The notes below the pieces were generated by a model that was given only the letters and a program-made list of their open reading frames with translations, was not told where the DNA came from and did not search any database. Positions 19,576-29,909 of a stretch of DNA of 64,000 nucleotides are shown here, one piece after another. Each line of letters starts with the position of its first letter. Positions within the stretch are counted from its first letter, which is position 1. The position numbers and the translations under genes are program-made. The stretch is from Streptosporangium album. GTDB taxonomy: Bacteria; Actinomycetota; Actinomycetes; Streptosporangiales; Streptosporangiaceae. The DNA is taken from positions 1,860,001 through 1,924,000 of the forward strand of contig NZ_JACHJU010000001.1 in NCBI RefSeq assembly GCF_014203795.1. Reading direction: 5' to 3'.

Positions 19576-21321
19576 TCACTTCGCGGTGCCGTGCCAGCTG
19601 CTCCACAGCGCCGCGTAGGAGCCCTCGGTGGCGACGAGTTCGTCGTGGGAGCCGAGCTCGCTGATCCGGCCGTCCTCGACCACCGCGACCCGGTCGGCGT
19701 CGTGCGCCGTGTAGAGGCGGTGGGCGATGGCGATCACGGTGCGGCCGTCGAGGACGGCGGCCAGCGACCGCTCCAGGTTGCGCGCGGCCCGAGGGTCGAT
19801 GAGCGAGGTCGCCTCGTCCAGGACCAGGGTGTGCGGGTCGGCCAGGACCAGCCGGGCCAGGGCGAGCTGCTGCGCCTGGGCGGCCGAGACCGGCTCGCCG
19901 CCGGAGCCGACCGACGTGTCCAGGCCGCCGGGCAGCACCTCCACCCACTCCCAGGCGTCCACGGCCGAGAGCGCCGCACGGACCTGGGAGTCGTCGGCCT
20001 CCGGGCGGGCGATCAGCACGTTGTCGCGCAGGGTGCCCCGGAACACGTGGTGCTCCTGGGTCACCAGGGCGACATGGCCGCGCAGGTCGTCCAGCGGGAG
20101 CTCGACGAGCGGGATGTCGCCGACCGTGACCGCGCCGGTGCGCGGGCCGTGGATGCCCGCGAGCAGGCGGCCCAGCGTGGACTTGCCCGCGCCGGACGGG
20201 CCGACCATGGCCAGCCGCTCCCCCGGCTTGATCACCAGGTCGATGCCGTGCAGCACGTCATGGCCCTCGCGGTAGGCGTAGCGGACGTCGGCGGCCCGCA
20301 GTTCCTCCCCGTCGGGGATCTCCGAGCCGGCCTCGCGGTCGTCGGGCACCTCGGCGACCCCCAGCAGGCGGGCCATGGAGGCCCCGCCGACCTGGAGCTC
20401 GTCGACCCACATGAGCAGCCGGTCGAGCGGGTCGATGAGCTGCTGCACGTACAGCGTGGCCGCGGTCACCTGGGCCAGCGAGACCCAGTCCTGGATGTAG
20501 AACGCGCCGCCGATGACCAGCGTGGCCACGATCGGGATCACGTAGCCGAGCTCGACCGCCGGGAACCAGACCGTGCGCAGCCCGAGGGTGTAGCGCTCGG
20601 CCGCCCACGACCGGGCGATGTCGTCGTCGGTACGGCGGTGCCGCCGATCCTGCAGGCCCAGCGCCTCCACGGCGCGGGCGCCGGAGACCGTCTCGGCCAG
20701 GCCGTCGGTCATGTCCGCGTAGGCGGCGCTCTCGCGCAGGTAGCCGTCGCGGGCCCGCTTGAGGTACCACCGGGTGGAGATCAGGAGGACCGGCACGGCC
20801 AGCAGCGACGGCAGCACGAGCAGCGGCCCCACGAGCAGCAGCGCGCCGACGGTGATCACGCAGGTGACCAGCGCGATCATCGTCTCGGGGACGGCACGCC
20901 GCACGGTGCGCGACAGCGAGTCCACGTCGCGCGAGGTCCGGGTGATCAGGTCTCCCGATCCGGCGCGCTCCACCGTGGACAGCGGCAGGTCGAGCACGCG
21001 GGTGACGAACTCCTCGCGCAGCTCGGCGAGGACCTTCTCACCGAGTGTGGAGGAGGCGTAGACGGCGAACCTGACCAGCACCGCCTGCGCGGCCAGGAAG
21101 CCGCCGATGCCCAGCGCGACCGCCGTGACGGCGACCCCGGTGCCGTCCTGGACGCCCTGGACCAGCCGGCCCAGCAGCCAGGGCACCGCCAGGCCCGCCA
21201 CGGCGGCGAGGCCGTGCAGGGTGAGCGCGGCCGTCAGATCCCGGGGATACTTCAGCGTGAGCCTGCGGGCATACGCCCGGACCTGCGCCTCGTCGGCGAC
21301 AGGAAGTATCTGCCTGCTCAC
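19576..21321 (-). CDS. ABC exporter subunit with intact Walker A/B, degenerate signature
   Basis: The 581-residue type IV exporter half has six membrane helices in the first ~320 residues and then an ATPase domain: Walker A VGPSGAGKST near 373-382, Q-loop LVTQEHHVF, Walker B TLVLDEATS near 500-508, and the H-loop AIAHRL. The ABC signature that is normally LSGGQ reads VSAAQ. It pairs with the upstream gene 21389-23080, whose defects are the reverse, so the two make a heterodimer with one working ATP site. It starts 67 bp after that gene. The substrate is unknown; lipid, peptide, siderophore or drug are all possible. Confidence 0.9.
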   Translation of the reverse strand: MSRQILPVADEAQVRAYARRLTLKYPRDLTAALTLHGLAAVAGLAVPWLLGRLVQGVQDGTGVAVTAVALGIGGFLAAQAVLVRFAVYASSTLGEKVLAELREEFVTRVLDLPLSTVERAGSGDLITRTSRDVDSLSRTVRRAVPETMIALVTCVITVGALLLVGPLLVLPSLLAVPVLLISTRWYLKRARDGYLRESAAYADMTDGLAETVSGARAVEALGLQDRRHRRTDDDIARSWAAERYTLGLRTVWFPAVELGYVIPIVATLVIGGAFYIQDWVSLAQVTAATLYVQQLIDPLDRLLMWVDELQVGGASMARLLGVAEVPDDREAGSEIPDGEELRAADVRYAYREGHDVLHGIDLVIKPGERLAMVGPSGAGKSTLGRLLAGIHGPRTGAVTVGDIPLVELPLDDLRGHVALVTQEHHVFRGTLRDNVLIARPEADDSQVRAALSAVDAWEWVEVLPGGLDTSVGSGGEPVSAAQAQQLALARLVLADPHTLVLDEATSLIDPRAARNLERSLAAVLDGRTVIAIAHRLYTAHDADRVAVVEDGRISELGSHDELVATEGSYAALWSSWHGTAK

Positions 21322-21388
21322 GTGCTCCCCTCCTCTCGGCGTTCCATGCCGGCCTTCCCACGCCCACGACGCCCTGCGGCTCGCTCGC

Positions 21389-23080
21389 TCACAAGTCTTC
21401 CCCTCTGGTGACCACGGCGGTGTAGGCCGGCGTGGTGGCCAGCAGCTCCCGGTGCGTTCCCTGGGCGCGCACGAGACCCTCCTCGACGTAGATCACCCGG
21501 TCGGCGCGGTCGAGGACCAGCGGGCTGGTCGTGCAGACCAGCGTGGTCCTGCCCGCGCGCGCCTTGGCCAGCCGGTCGGCGATGCGCGCCTCGCTGTGGG
21601 CGTCCACCGCGCTGGTGGGCTCGATGAGGATGAGCACCTCCGGGTCGGCGATCAGCGCCCGGGCGAGCCGGAGCCGCTGCTGCTGGCCGCCGGAGAACTC
21701 CCGGCCCGACTCGGCGACATGCCCGTCGAGGCCGTCGGGCAGCGCCTCGACGATGTCCTGCGCGCACGCGACGTACAGCGCGTCGGCGATGTCCTCGGCG
21801 GAGGCCTCTCCGGAGACGTCCAGCTCGTCTCTGAGCACGCCGGCGAACAGCGTCGCGCCGTTGTCGGCCACCAGGATCCGCCGGCGGACCTCGGCGATCG
21901 GCAGGGTGTCCAGCGGCACGTCGCCGAAGTCCACGTCGCCGTCGCCGTAGCGGCCGAGCCGGTCGGCGATCGTGACGGCCTCCTCGGGCGCGGCCGCCGC
22001 GATGGCGGTGAACACGCCGGGGTGGACCGCGACTCCGGAGGCGATGTCGCGCAGCAGTCCTCCGGCGGAGTGCGCGGCGCCGCCGCGGACCTCCGGTTCC
22101 AGGGTGAGGATCCGGACCACCCGGCGGGCGGCGACATGTCCCTTGGTCAGCTTGTCGGCCGCCTCGATGAGCGTCCGCAGGGGGGCGACCAGGAAGACCG
22201 CGTAGCCGTAGAAGGCGACGAGCTGGCCGACGGTGATCTCACCCCGGGTCGCGAAGGTCGCGCCCAGCCAGGTCACACCGGCGATCAGCAGGCCGGGCAG
22301 CAGGATCTGCGCGCCCTCCAGCATCGACTCGACCGAGGCGACGCGCACGCCCGCGTGCCGTACCTGCTGGGACTCCTCGGTGTAACGGTCGGCGAAGACC
22401 TGCTCGCCGCCGATGCCGCGCAGCACTCGCAGGCCGGCGACGATGTCGGCACCGCGGGTGGACAGGTCACCCTGGAGGTCGCGGTGGGCGTGCTGGCGCC
22501 GGTGCAGCGGCCGGAGCAGGGGGACGACGGCGAGAGCCATGACCGGCACGCCGATGAGCACCGTGAGGCCGAGCGGCAGCGAGGTCCCGATCAGGATGAC
22601 GGTCACGGTGACGATGGCGACGACCGCGCCGCTGCCGCGGAGCAGGATGTCCATCGCGTTGCCGATGTGGGCGATGTCGGAGTTGCCGACGCTGACCACC
22701 TCGCCGGTGGACATGCGCTTGGGCAGCGTCGCACCCAGCCGGGTGGCGTGCCTGACGGTGACCTGGACGGTCCGGTAGGCGCCGCTCAGCCAGTTGTAGA
22801 CGGCCATCCGGTGCCGGAGGATGCCGGCGGTGGCCTGCACGATCCCCAGGCCGAGCAGCACCGCGCCCCAGGTGGCGAGACCGGGCATGTCCTTGGCCGT
22901 GATGGCGTCGATGCCCTTTCCCATCGCCGCGGGCACGAGCGCCATCGCGAGCCACCAGAGGGTGGCGTAGGCGGCGCCGAGAAGAAGGGAGCCCGCCTGC
23001 ATGCGGGCGACCCAGCGCAGGTATCGGACCGGGCTGCGGGCATCGGGAACGCCGGGATCGGCGACAGGTAGGGAGCGCAT
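21389..23080 (-). CDS. ABC exporter subunit with degenerate Walker A/B, intact signature
   Basis: The 563-residue exporter half has an N-terminal six-helix membrane domain (about 30-310) and an ATPase domain whose Walker A is lost (AIAAAAPEEAVTIAD where GPSGSGKST is expected). The Q-loop is LVADN and Walker B is VLILIEPTSAVD, with the Asp replaced by Ile but the Glu kept. The H-loop His is replaced (CTTSPLV), while the ABC signature FSGGQQQR is intact. With the partner at 19576-21321 the two complete one consensus ATP site. The ATG at 23080 is preferred over an upstream in-frame start at 23119. It is divergent from the HTH gene at 23190, sharing the 109-bp intergenic region. Confidence 0.88.
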   Translation of the reverse strand: MRSLPVADPGVPDARSPVRYLRWVARMQAGSLLLGAAYATLWWLAMALVPAAMGKGIDAITAKDMPGLATWGAVLLGLGIVQATAGILRHRMAVYNWLSGAYRTVQVTVRHATRLGATLPKRMSTGEVVSVGNSDIAHIGNAMDILLRGSGAVVAIVTVTVILIGTSLPLGLTVLIGVPVMALAVVPLLRPLHRRQHAHRDLQGDLSTRGADIVAGLRVLRGIGGEQVFADRYTEESQQVRHAGVRVASVESMLEGAQILLPGLLIAGVTWLGATFATRGEITVGQLVAFYGYAVFLVAPLRTLIEAADKLTKGHVAARRVVRILTLEPEVRGGAAHSAGGLLRDIASGVAVHPGVFTAIAAAAPEEAVTIADRLGRYGDGDVDFGDVPLDTLPIAEVRRRILVADNGATLFAGVLRDELDVSGEASAEDIADALYVACAQDIVEALPDGLDGHVAESGREFSGGQQQRLRLARALIADPEVLILIEPTSAVDAHSEARIADRLAKARAGRTTLVCTTSPLVLDRADRVIYVEEGLVRAQGTHRELLATTPAYTAVVTRGEDL

Positions 23081-23142
23081 GGCCTCTACAGGCTGGCAAA
23101 CTCCCCCCTCACCAGGCAAACCATTTTCCGACCGGCGATCGC

Positions 23143-23185
23143 GTCAATCAAGGTTGACACGGTTGCGATGTCAACCTAAATTGAC
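23143..23185. promoter_or_regulatory. duplicated GTCAA-N6-TTGAC operator
   Basis: Two copies of the inverted repeat GTCAA-N6-TTGAC occur at 23143-23158 and 23170-23185, 27 bp apart. Together they also give a perfect GGTTGAC-N11-GTCAACC palindrome (23152-23176). They end 4 bp before the ATG of the HTH gene and lie in the region shared with the divergent ABC exporter genes. A dimeric HTH protein, perhaps the one encoded next to it, is the natural candidate to bind here. Confidence 0.65.
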
Positions 23186-23189
23186 ATGC

Positions 23190-23423
23190 ATGAGCGATAC
23201 GGCGCAGCTGGCCTCCGACGCCGGCAGCCGCGATCCGGCCGTGGGCCTACGGGCCGTACGGGCGCTGCGGATGCTGGTGGATCGGCTGGAGGCCCTACAG
23301 GTGGAGAACGCCAGGGACCAGGGCTGGTCCTGGCAGGAGATCGCGCACTGCCTGGAAGTCACCCGGCAGGCGGTGCACAAGAAGTACGCGGGCGGCCGAG
23401 GTTTGCTGAGACGGGAGAAATAA
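23190..23423 (+). CDS. small HTH regulator paired with a Clp N-domain protein
   Basis: The 77-residue protein ends in a helix-turn-helix (GWSWQEIAHCLEVTRQAVHKKYAG), with the turn at CLEVTRQA and a reading helix RQAVHKKY. The N-terminal half (VGLRAVRALRMLVDRLEALQ) is helical and probably dimerises. This type of small HTH protein next to a Clp N-domain gene is seen in other actinomycetes. It begins 4 bp after the duplicated operator, so autoregulation is likely, and it ends 2 bp before the next gene. Confidence 0.8.
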   Translation: MSDTAQLASDAGSRDPAVGLRAVRALRMLVDRLEALQVENARDQGWSWQEIAHCLEVTRQAVHKKYAGGRGLLRREK

Positions 23424-23425
23424 TC

Positions 23426-24004
23426 ATGTTCGAACGGTTCACGGACGAAGCCCGGCAGGTGGTGAAGCTCGCCCAGGAGAGCGCCCGCCGGCTGAACCAC
23501 CGCTTCATCGGCACCGAGCACATCCTGCTGGGCCTGCTCGACCAGCCGCAGAGCCTCTCGGCCGGCGCCCTCGGGCGGCACGGCCTGGACCATGAGCGGG
23601 CCTACCGGGCCGTGGCGGACCTCATCCCGCGCACATCGAAGGACGCGCTCGACGCGGACGCGCTGGAGACGATCGGCATCGACCTGTCCGTCATCAGGGA
23701 GAAGGTCGAGGCCGCCTTCGGCCCCGGCGCCCTGGACCGGCCGCCGCTGCGCGACCACCGGGGCGGGCTGGTCAGCGGACGGCATCTCTCCTTCTCCTCC
23801 CGGGCGAAGAAGGTCCTGGAACTCTCCCTGCGGGAGGCCCTCGCCCTCAAACACAAATACATCGGGGACGGCCACATCCTGCTGGGACTGCTCCGCGAAG
23901 GGGAGGGGCTGGCCTCGCGCGTCCTCGCCGACGCGGGCGTCGACTCCGCGGTCCTGCGCCAGGAGGTCGTCCGGGAACTCGGCACGCGGCGGACCCCCGG
24001 ATAG
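23426..24004 (+). CDS. Clp amino-terminal domain protein without ATPase domains
   Basis: The 192-residue protein has two Clp N repeats: MFERFTDEARQVVKLAQESA to LGLLDQP (1-70) and FSSRAKKVLELSLREALALK to LLREGEG (about 115-175). Each has the HRFIGTEHILLGLL-type core (second copy HKYIGDGHILLGLL). The AAA+ modules of ClpA/ClpC are absent, so it cannot unfold proteins by itself. It may bind substrates, adaptors or modified arginines as the ClpC N-domain does, or compete with ClpC. It is co-transcribed with the HTH gene. A 156-bp gap to the sdhB stop shows no further gene. Confidence 0.88.
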   Translation: MFERFTDEARQVVKLAQESARRLNHRFIGTEHILLGLLDQPQSLSAGALGRHGLDHERAYRAVADLIPRTSKDALDADALETIGIDLSVIREKVEAAFGPGALDRPPLRDHRGGLVSGRHLSFSSRAKKVLELSLREALALKHKYIGDGHILLGLLREGEGLASRVLADAGVDSAVLRQEVVRELGTRRTPG

Positions 24005-24160
24005 GGCGCACGCCACCGGACCCCTCGGAACGCGGTGGGCGCCCCGGGGAGAGCACACGCCTCCGGAGGCGGGCGGACCTCGAGAAGGCGTCCGCCCCGA
24101 TGCCGGGCCGCTGTGGCCGGGCACCGGGGCGGTCAGCGCCTGTGCGGGACTACCGGGGAC

Positions 24161-24894
24161 CTACTTGGAGGCCTTGAGGTAGTCGCGGTTCATCTGGGCG
24201 ATGGTGTCCAGCGGGATGCCCTTGGGGCAGACCGCGGTGCACTCGCCGGTGTTGGTGCAGCCGCCGAAGCCCTCGGCGTCCATCTGCTCGACCATGGCCC
24301 TGGCGCGGGAGTCGCGCTCGGGCTGGCCCTGCGGGAGGAGGCTGAGGTGGGTGATCTTGGCCGCGGTGAAGAGGGAGGCCGACCCGTTCGGGCAGGCGGC
24401 GACGCACGCGCCGCAGCCGATGCAGGTGGCCGCGTCGAACGCCGCGTCGGCGTCGACCTTCTTGACCGGGAGGCTGTGCGCGTCGGGGGCCGATCCGGCC
24501 GGGACGGAGACGAAACCGCCCGCCTGGATGATCCGGTCGAACGCCGAGCGGTCCACGACCAGGTCCTTCACCACCGGGAAGGGCGCGGCGCGCCACGGCT
24601 CGATGGTGATGACCGCGTTGTCCTCGAAGTGCCGCATGTGGAGCTGGCAGGTGGTGGTGGCCACCTGCTCGCCGTGCGCGACACCGTTGATGACCATGCC
24701 GCACATGCCGCAGATGCCCTCGCGGCAGTCGTGGTCGAAGGCGACCGGGTCGTCGCCCTCCAGGATGAGACGCTCGTTGAGCACGTCGAGCATCTCCAGG
24801 AAGGACATGTCGGGAGACACGTCCTCGACGCGGTAGGTGACCATCCGGCCCTTGTCCTCGGGGCTCTTCTGGCGCCAGACCCTGAGAGTGAGAT

Positions 24895-24898
<4 letters not shown>
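24161..24898 (-). CDS. sdhB: succinate dehydrogenase/fumarate reductase iron-sulfur subunit (operon 1)
   Basis: The 245-residue subunit passes electrons from the flavoprotein to the membrane quinone site. Cluster ligands are all present: [2Fe-2S] [10 protein letters not shown] and the later QLHM-side Cys (TTTCQLHM), [4Fe-4S] [12 protein letters not shown] and [3Fe-4S] [17 protein letters not shown]. The GTG start at 24898 overlaps the sdhA stop in a GTGA, which shows translational coupling; a longer open frame upstream is not used. Third gene of the minus-strand sdhC-sdhA-sdhB operon. Confidence 0.94.
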
Positions 24899-26819
<1,921 letters not shown>

Positions 26820-26820
<1 letters not shown>

Positions 26821-27584
26821 CACTTGACCACTCCGATCATGACCGCGACGGGAACCGCGAGGAAGCCGAGGACCAGCACCGCGGAGACGACGGCGGCGGC
26901 GGCCCGGAGCGGGCGGTAGCTGCGGCCGCTCGCCAGGCCCAGCGTCTGGAACGCGCTCCACAGGCCGTGCCGCAGATGCAGGCCGACCAGGATGACCGCG
27001 ACCACGTAGAAGATCGTGACCCACCAGCGGGACGGGTCGAAGCCCTGCACCAGCCTCTCGTACGGCGTGCCGTCCCAGCCCGCCGGGTTGACCACGCCGA
27101 ACGTGAGGTCCAGCAGGTGCCAGATGACGAACAGGAGGATGGTGATGCCGCCGAAGCGCATGATGTGCACGACGTAGCCGCCTGCCTGGGACTTGCGCTT
27201 GGCCGCGTACTTCACCGGGCGGGCCTTGTGGGCCTGGCGGCTCAGGGAGATCGCCGACCACATGTGCAGCCCGACCGAAACGGCCAGCACGACCTCGATG
27301 AGGCTCAGCAGGACGCGCCGCGGCAGGATCGGCTCGCCCATGGTCCGCAGGAACTCGGCGTAGGCGTTGAAGGTCTCGGCGCCGAAGAAGCTCTTGAGGT
27401 TCCCGGCCATGTGGCCGATGAGAAAGAGCACCAGGATGGCGCCCGTGACGGCCATCACCGCCTTTTTCCCATTGGAGGAACCCAGCACTCCGCGGGGCCT
27501 CCTGGATTTCGTCGTCTTCGCGGTGGCGTCCGCGGGGGGGTTGACCCGCGCGGTGGCGGATCCGCGCTCAATCGTGGCAGTCAC
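26820..27584 (-). CDS. sdhC: succinate dehydrogenase cytochrome b subunit (operon 1)
   Basis: The 254-residue membrane anchor has five hydrophobic helices and His residues in the places expected for two haem b groups: [28 protein letters not shown] and [10 protein letters not shown]. It takes electrons from SdhB to menaquinone. After a basic cytoplasmic tail ([15 protein letters not shown]) the helices run from about 45 to 250. First gene of the operon, starting at a GTG. It is divergent from the LysR gene 27782-28714, with a 197-bp region between that holds a LysR-type box. Confidence 0.92.
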
Positions 27585-27643
27585 ATACGTGACGCTAGGT
27601 AGCGGGCTTTCCCTCCGTCCAAGTCATCACGGATGTGGTTTCC

Positions 27644-27658
27644 ATAGCTCTGGGCTAT
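27644..27658. promoter_or_regulatory. LysR-type (T-N11-A) operator between sdhC and the LysR gene
   Basis: ATAGC-TCTGG-GCTAT is a perfect 5-bp inverted repeat around 5 bases and contains the T-N11-A core of LysR-family boxes. It lies 60 bp before the sdhC start and about 124 bp before the LysR start, the usual place for a regulator that controls its divergent target and itself. Binding is inferred. Confidence 0.6.
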
Positions 27659-27781
27659 CACCTCTGCTTCCGGGTGTCTTCCGCGCCGACGTCCGCGGAA
27701 GCGGTGCGAGCAATCTCACATCGTCCGCTACGACGGGGCCGCCCCGAATCCGCCACCGGCACCGCCGTACGCTAGGGAAAC

Positions 27782-28714
27782 GTGCAGCTCCAGCAACTCG
27801 CCTCCTTCGTGGCGGTCGCCGAGGCCCGGCACTTCACGCAGGCCGCCGAACGGATGCGCGTCGCCCAGCCGTCGCTCAGCAAGCAGATCAAGGCCCTGGA
27901 GGCCGACCTCGGCGCGCCGCTGTTCAGCCGTGCCCGCGGCAACGTCACCCTCACCCCCGCCGGGGAGGCCCTGCTCCCGCTGGCCCGGCGGATCCTGGCC
28001 GACGCCGAGACCGCGCGGCGCGAGGTCGGCGAACTGGCCGGGCTGCGCCGCGGCCGGGTACGGCTGGGCGCCACCCCCTCGGTCTGCGCCGGGCTGATGG
28101 CCGACGCGCTGGCCCGGTTCCACCGGGGCTATCCCGGCATCGAACTGCTCGTCGAGGAAGGGGGCTCCCGCGACCTGGTCCGCGCCCTCGCCCGCGGCCA
28201 GCTCGACCTGGCACTGATCATCATGCCCCTGCAGAACGACGACCCCGCCCTGGTCACCAGGGAGATCCTGCGGGAGAACCTGGTCGTCGTCTCCCCCTCC
28301 CTCTCCCGGGCGCACAAGCGCTACATACGGATACAGGAGCTGCGGGGACAGCCGATGGTGATGTTCCGGCGCGGTTACGACCTGCGGGAGGCCACCCTCA
28401 ACGCCTGCCGCCAGGCCGGGTTCGAGCCGAAGCTGGCGGTGGAGGGCGGGGAGATGGACGCCGTGCTCCGGTTCGTGGAGGCGGGGCTGGGCATCGCCCT
28501 GGTCCCCTCGATGGTCCTGGACGGCCGCCCCGGCCTGACCGGAACGCCGCTCGCCCCTCCCGGGCTCCAGCGCACCATCGCCATCGCCCGCCGTAAGGAC
28601 GTCGAGCCCACCCGCGCCGCCCAGGCCTTCCACGACACGCTGCTGTCCTTCCTGTCCGAGGCCGCCCATGACGGGAGCCTTCCCGAAGGCCTGGAATTGA
28701 TCAGCGGGATTTGA
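27782..28714 (+). CDS. LysR family transcriptional regulator
   Basis: The 310-residue regulator has an N-terminal winged HTH (MQLQQLASFVAVAEARHFTQ, then MRVAQPSLSKQIKALEADL) and a two-lobe ligand-binding domain (about 90-295: RRGRVRLGATPSVCAGLMAD, LVEEGGSRDLVRALARGQLD, GLGIALVPSMV). It probably senses a small organic acid and controls the divergent sdhCAB operon, and perhaps the downstream sdh operon, but the ligand is not evident. It starts at GTG 27782. The T-N11-A box upstream supports autoregulation. Confidence 0.92.
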   Translation: MQLQQLASFVAVAEARHFTQAAERMRVAQPSLSKQIKALEADLGAPLFSRARGNVTLTPAGEALLPLARRILADAETARREVGELAGLRRGRVRLGATPSVCAGLMADALARFHRGYPGIELLVEEGGSRDLVRALARGQLDLALIIMPLQNDDPALVTREILRENLVVVSPSLSRAHKRYIRIQELRGQPMVMFRRGYDLREATLNACRQAGFEPKLAVEGGEMDAVLRFVEAGLGIALVPSMVLDGRPGLTGTPLAPPGLQRTIAIARRKDVEPTRAAQAFHDTLLSFLSEAAHDGSLPEGLELISGI

Positions 28715-28886
28715 GTGACCCATTCCCCGGTCGGCCTACCCGGGAGGGCTCGGGCCGTACAAGATATTCAGAACCCTCGAGGGCCGACCTGCCGCTGCGG
28801 GCCGCGCTGAACAACCTCGCCGTGGTCGAATACCACGGCGGCCGGGTTGACCGTGGATCTCCCCGGAGACCGGTTCAGTCCAGCGG

Positions 28887-28969
28887 ACGTGACAGGTCTG
28901 TGACCTCTTCCTGGCCAACGTGACAGGAATCACATCCCAGCAGTGAAATTGTGAGTGACGCTCCTCACA
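28887..28969. promoter_or_regulatory. operator-like repeats upstream of sdh operon 2
   Basis: The region 28715-29114 has no gene I can support. It holds a direct repeat ACGTGACAGG at 28887 and 28918 (31 bp apart). The second copy forms GTGA-CAGGAA-TCAC (28920-28933), the core of a CRP/FNR-family site. A perfect TGTGAG-N8-CTCACA inverted repeat follows at 28950-28969. The even 31-33 bp spacing suggests binding on one helix face about 150-230 bp before the operon 2 start. Regulation by a CRP-like protein is an inference. Confidence 0.5.
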
Positions 28970-29114
28970 CAACCCCCGGGCTCCGGCGTAACGTGTCTCC
29001 ACCAACATGCGCGCGCACGTGTGAGCCGGCGCGACCATGGCCCAGCGCGCGGCACGACTGAAACGACCCGGACCCCCCGGCGAGCAGGGTCCGCGGGAGG
29101 TGGAGAGGTCTCCG

Positions 29115-29900
29115 ATGACCCAGACAACGGCCGACAGCCCGGCCAGAAGACAGCGTGCGCAGATCAAGGAACGCACTCTGCGGACCGACCCGTGGTGGCG
29201 GTATCCACTGATCACGTTCATCATCTTTATGGCGTTCCTCGTCTACGCCACGTGGGCGATCTTCGATAAGAGCTACTTCGCATCTCCGTATCACGCCCCG
29301 TTCGCGTCCCCGTGCCTGGCGACGAGCTGCCCGGAGGAGGCGCGCCTGTTCGGCTTCGCGCCGTTCGGCGACTGGTACACCCTGCCGCCGGGCCTGCTCA
29401 TCCTGGGCCTTCCCGCCGGCTTCCGCTTCACCTGTTACTACTACCGCAAGGCCTACTACCGCGGCTTCTGGCTGTCGCCCCCGGCCTGCGCGGTGAACGA
29501 GCCGCACAGCAAGTACACCGGTGAGTCCCGCTTCCCGCTGATCCTGCAGAACGTCCACCGCTACTTCTTCTACGCGGCGATCGTGGTCGGACTCATCCTC
29601 GCCATCGACGCGGTGAAGGCCCTCATCGGCAACCCGGCGGGGCTCGGGACGTGGATCCTCATCGTCAACGCCGTCCTCATCAACCTGTACACGCTGTCGT
29701 GCCACTCCTGCCGCCACATCACGGCCGGGCGCCTGAACCACTTCTCCAAGCACCCGGTCCGCTACCGGGCGTGGGGCTTCGTCTCGAAGCTCAACGCCAA
29801 GCACCAGGAGCTGGCGCTGATCTCGATGTTCTCCGTCATGGGTGCCGACCTCTACGTACGGCTGGTCGCCAAGGGCATCGTCAACTTCCCGTTCGCATAA
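29115..29900 (+). CDS. sdhC: Sdh1-type succinate dehydrogenase membrane anchor (operon 2)
   Basis: The 261-residue membrane protein has about five helices (near 29-50, 88-106, 148-170, 178-195, 232-252). It lacks the haem His pattern of the operon 1 anchor but has conserved Cys/His groups at helix ends: C125 and H131 in PPACAVNEPH, and C196, H197, C199, H201 in SCHSCRH. These recall the mycobacterial Sdh1 anchor, in which Cys/His hold a membrane-embedded Rieske-type [2Fe-2S] cluster. It should carry electrons from the iron-sulfur subunit to quinone. The ATG at 29115 has GGAGAGG upstream and is preferred over 29037. Only one membrane gene is present. Confidence 0.85.
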   Translation: MTQTTADSPARRQRAQIKERTLRTDPWWRYPLITFIIFMAFLVYATWAIFDKSYFASPYHAPFASPCLATSCPEEARLFGFAPFGDWYTLPPGLLILGLPAGFRFTCYYYRKAYYRGFWLSPPACAVNEPHSKYTGESRFPLILQNVHRYFFYAAIVVGLILAIDAVKALIGNPAGLGTWILIVNAVLINLYTLSCHSCRHITAGRLNHFSKHPVRYRAWGFVSKLNAKHQELALISMFSVMGADLYVRLVAKGIVNFPFA

Positions 29901-29909
29901 GGATCAGCT

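Noticed and set aside
18538..21411. Long plus-strand open frame of 957 codons
   Set aside because: It runs through ggt and the ABC exporter gene in the wrong frame, has Arg/Gly/Pro-rich random content and no domain; a high-GC shadow.
28950..28969. Possible Rex redox-operator
   Set aside because: TGTGAG-N8-CTCACA has the wrong spacing and lacks the AA/TT arms of a Rex site.
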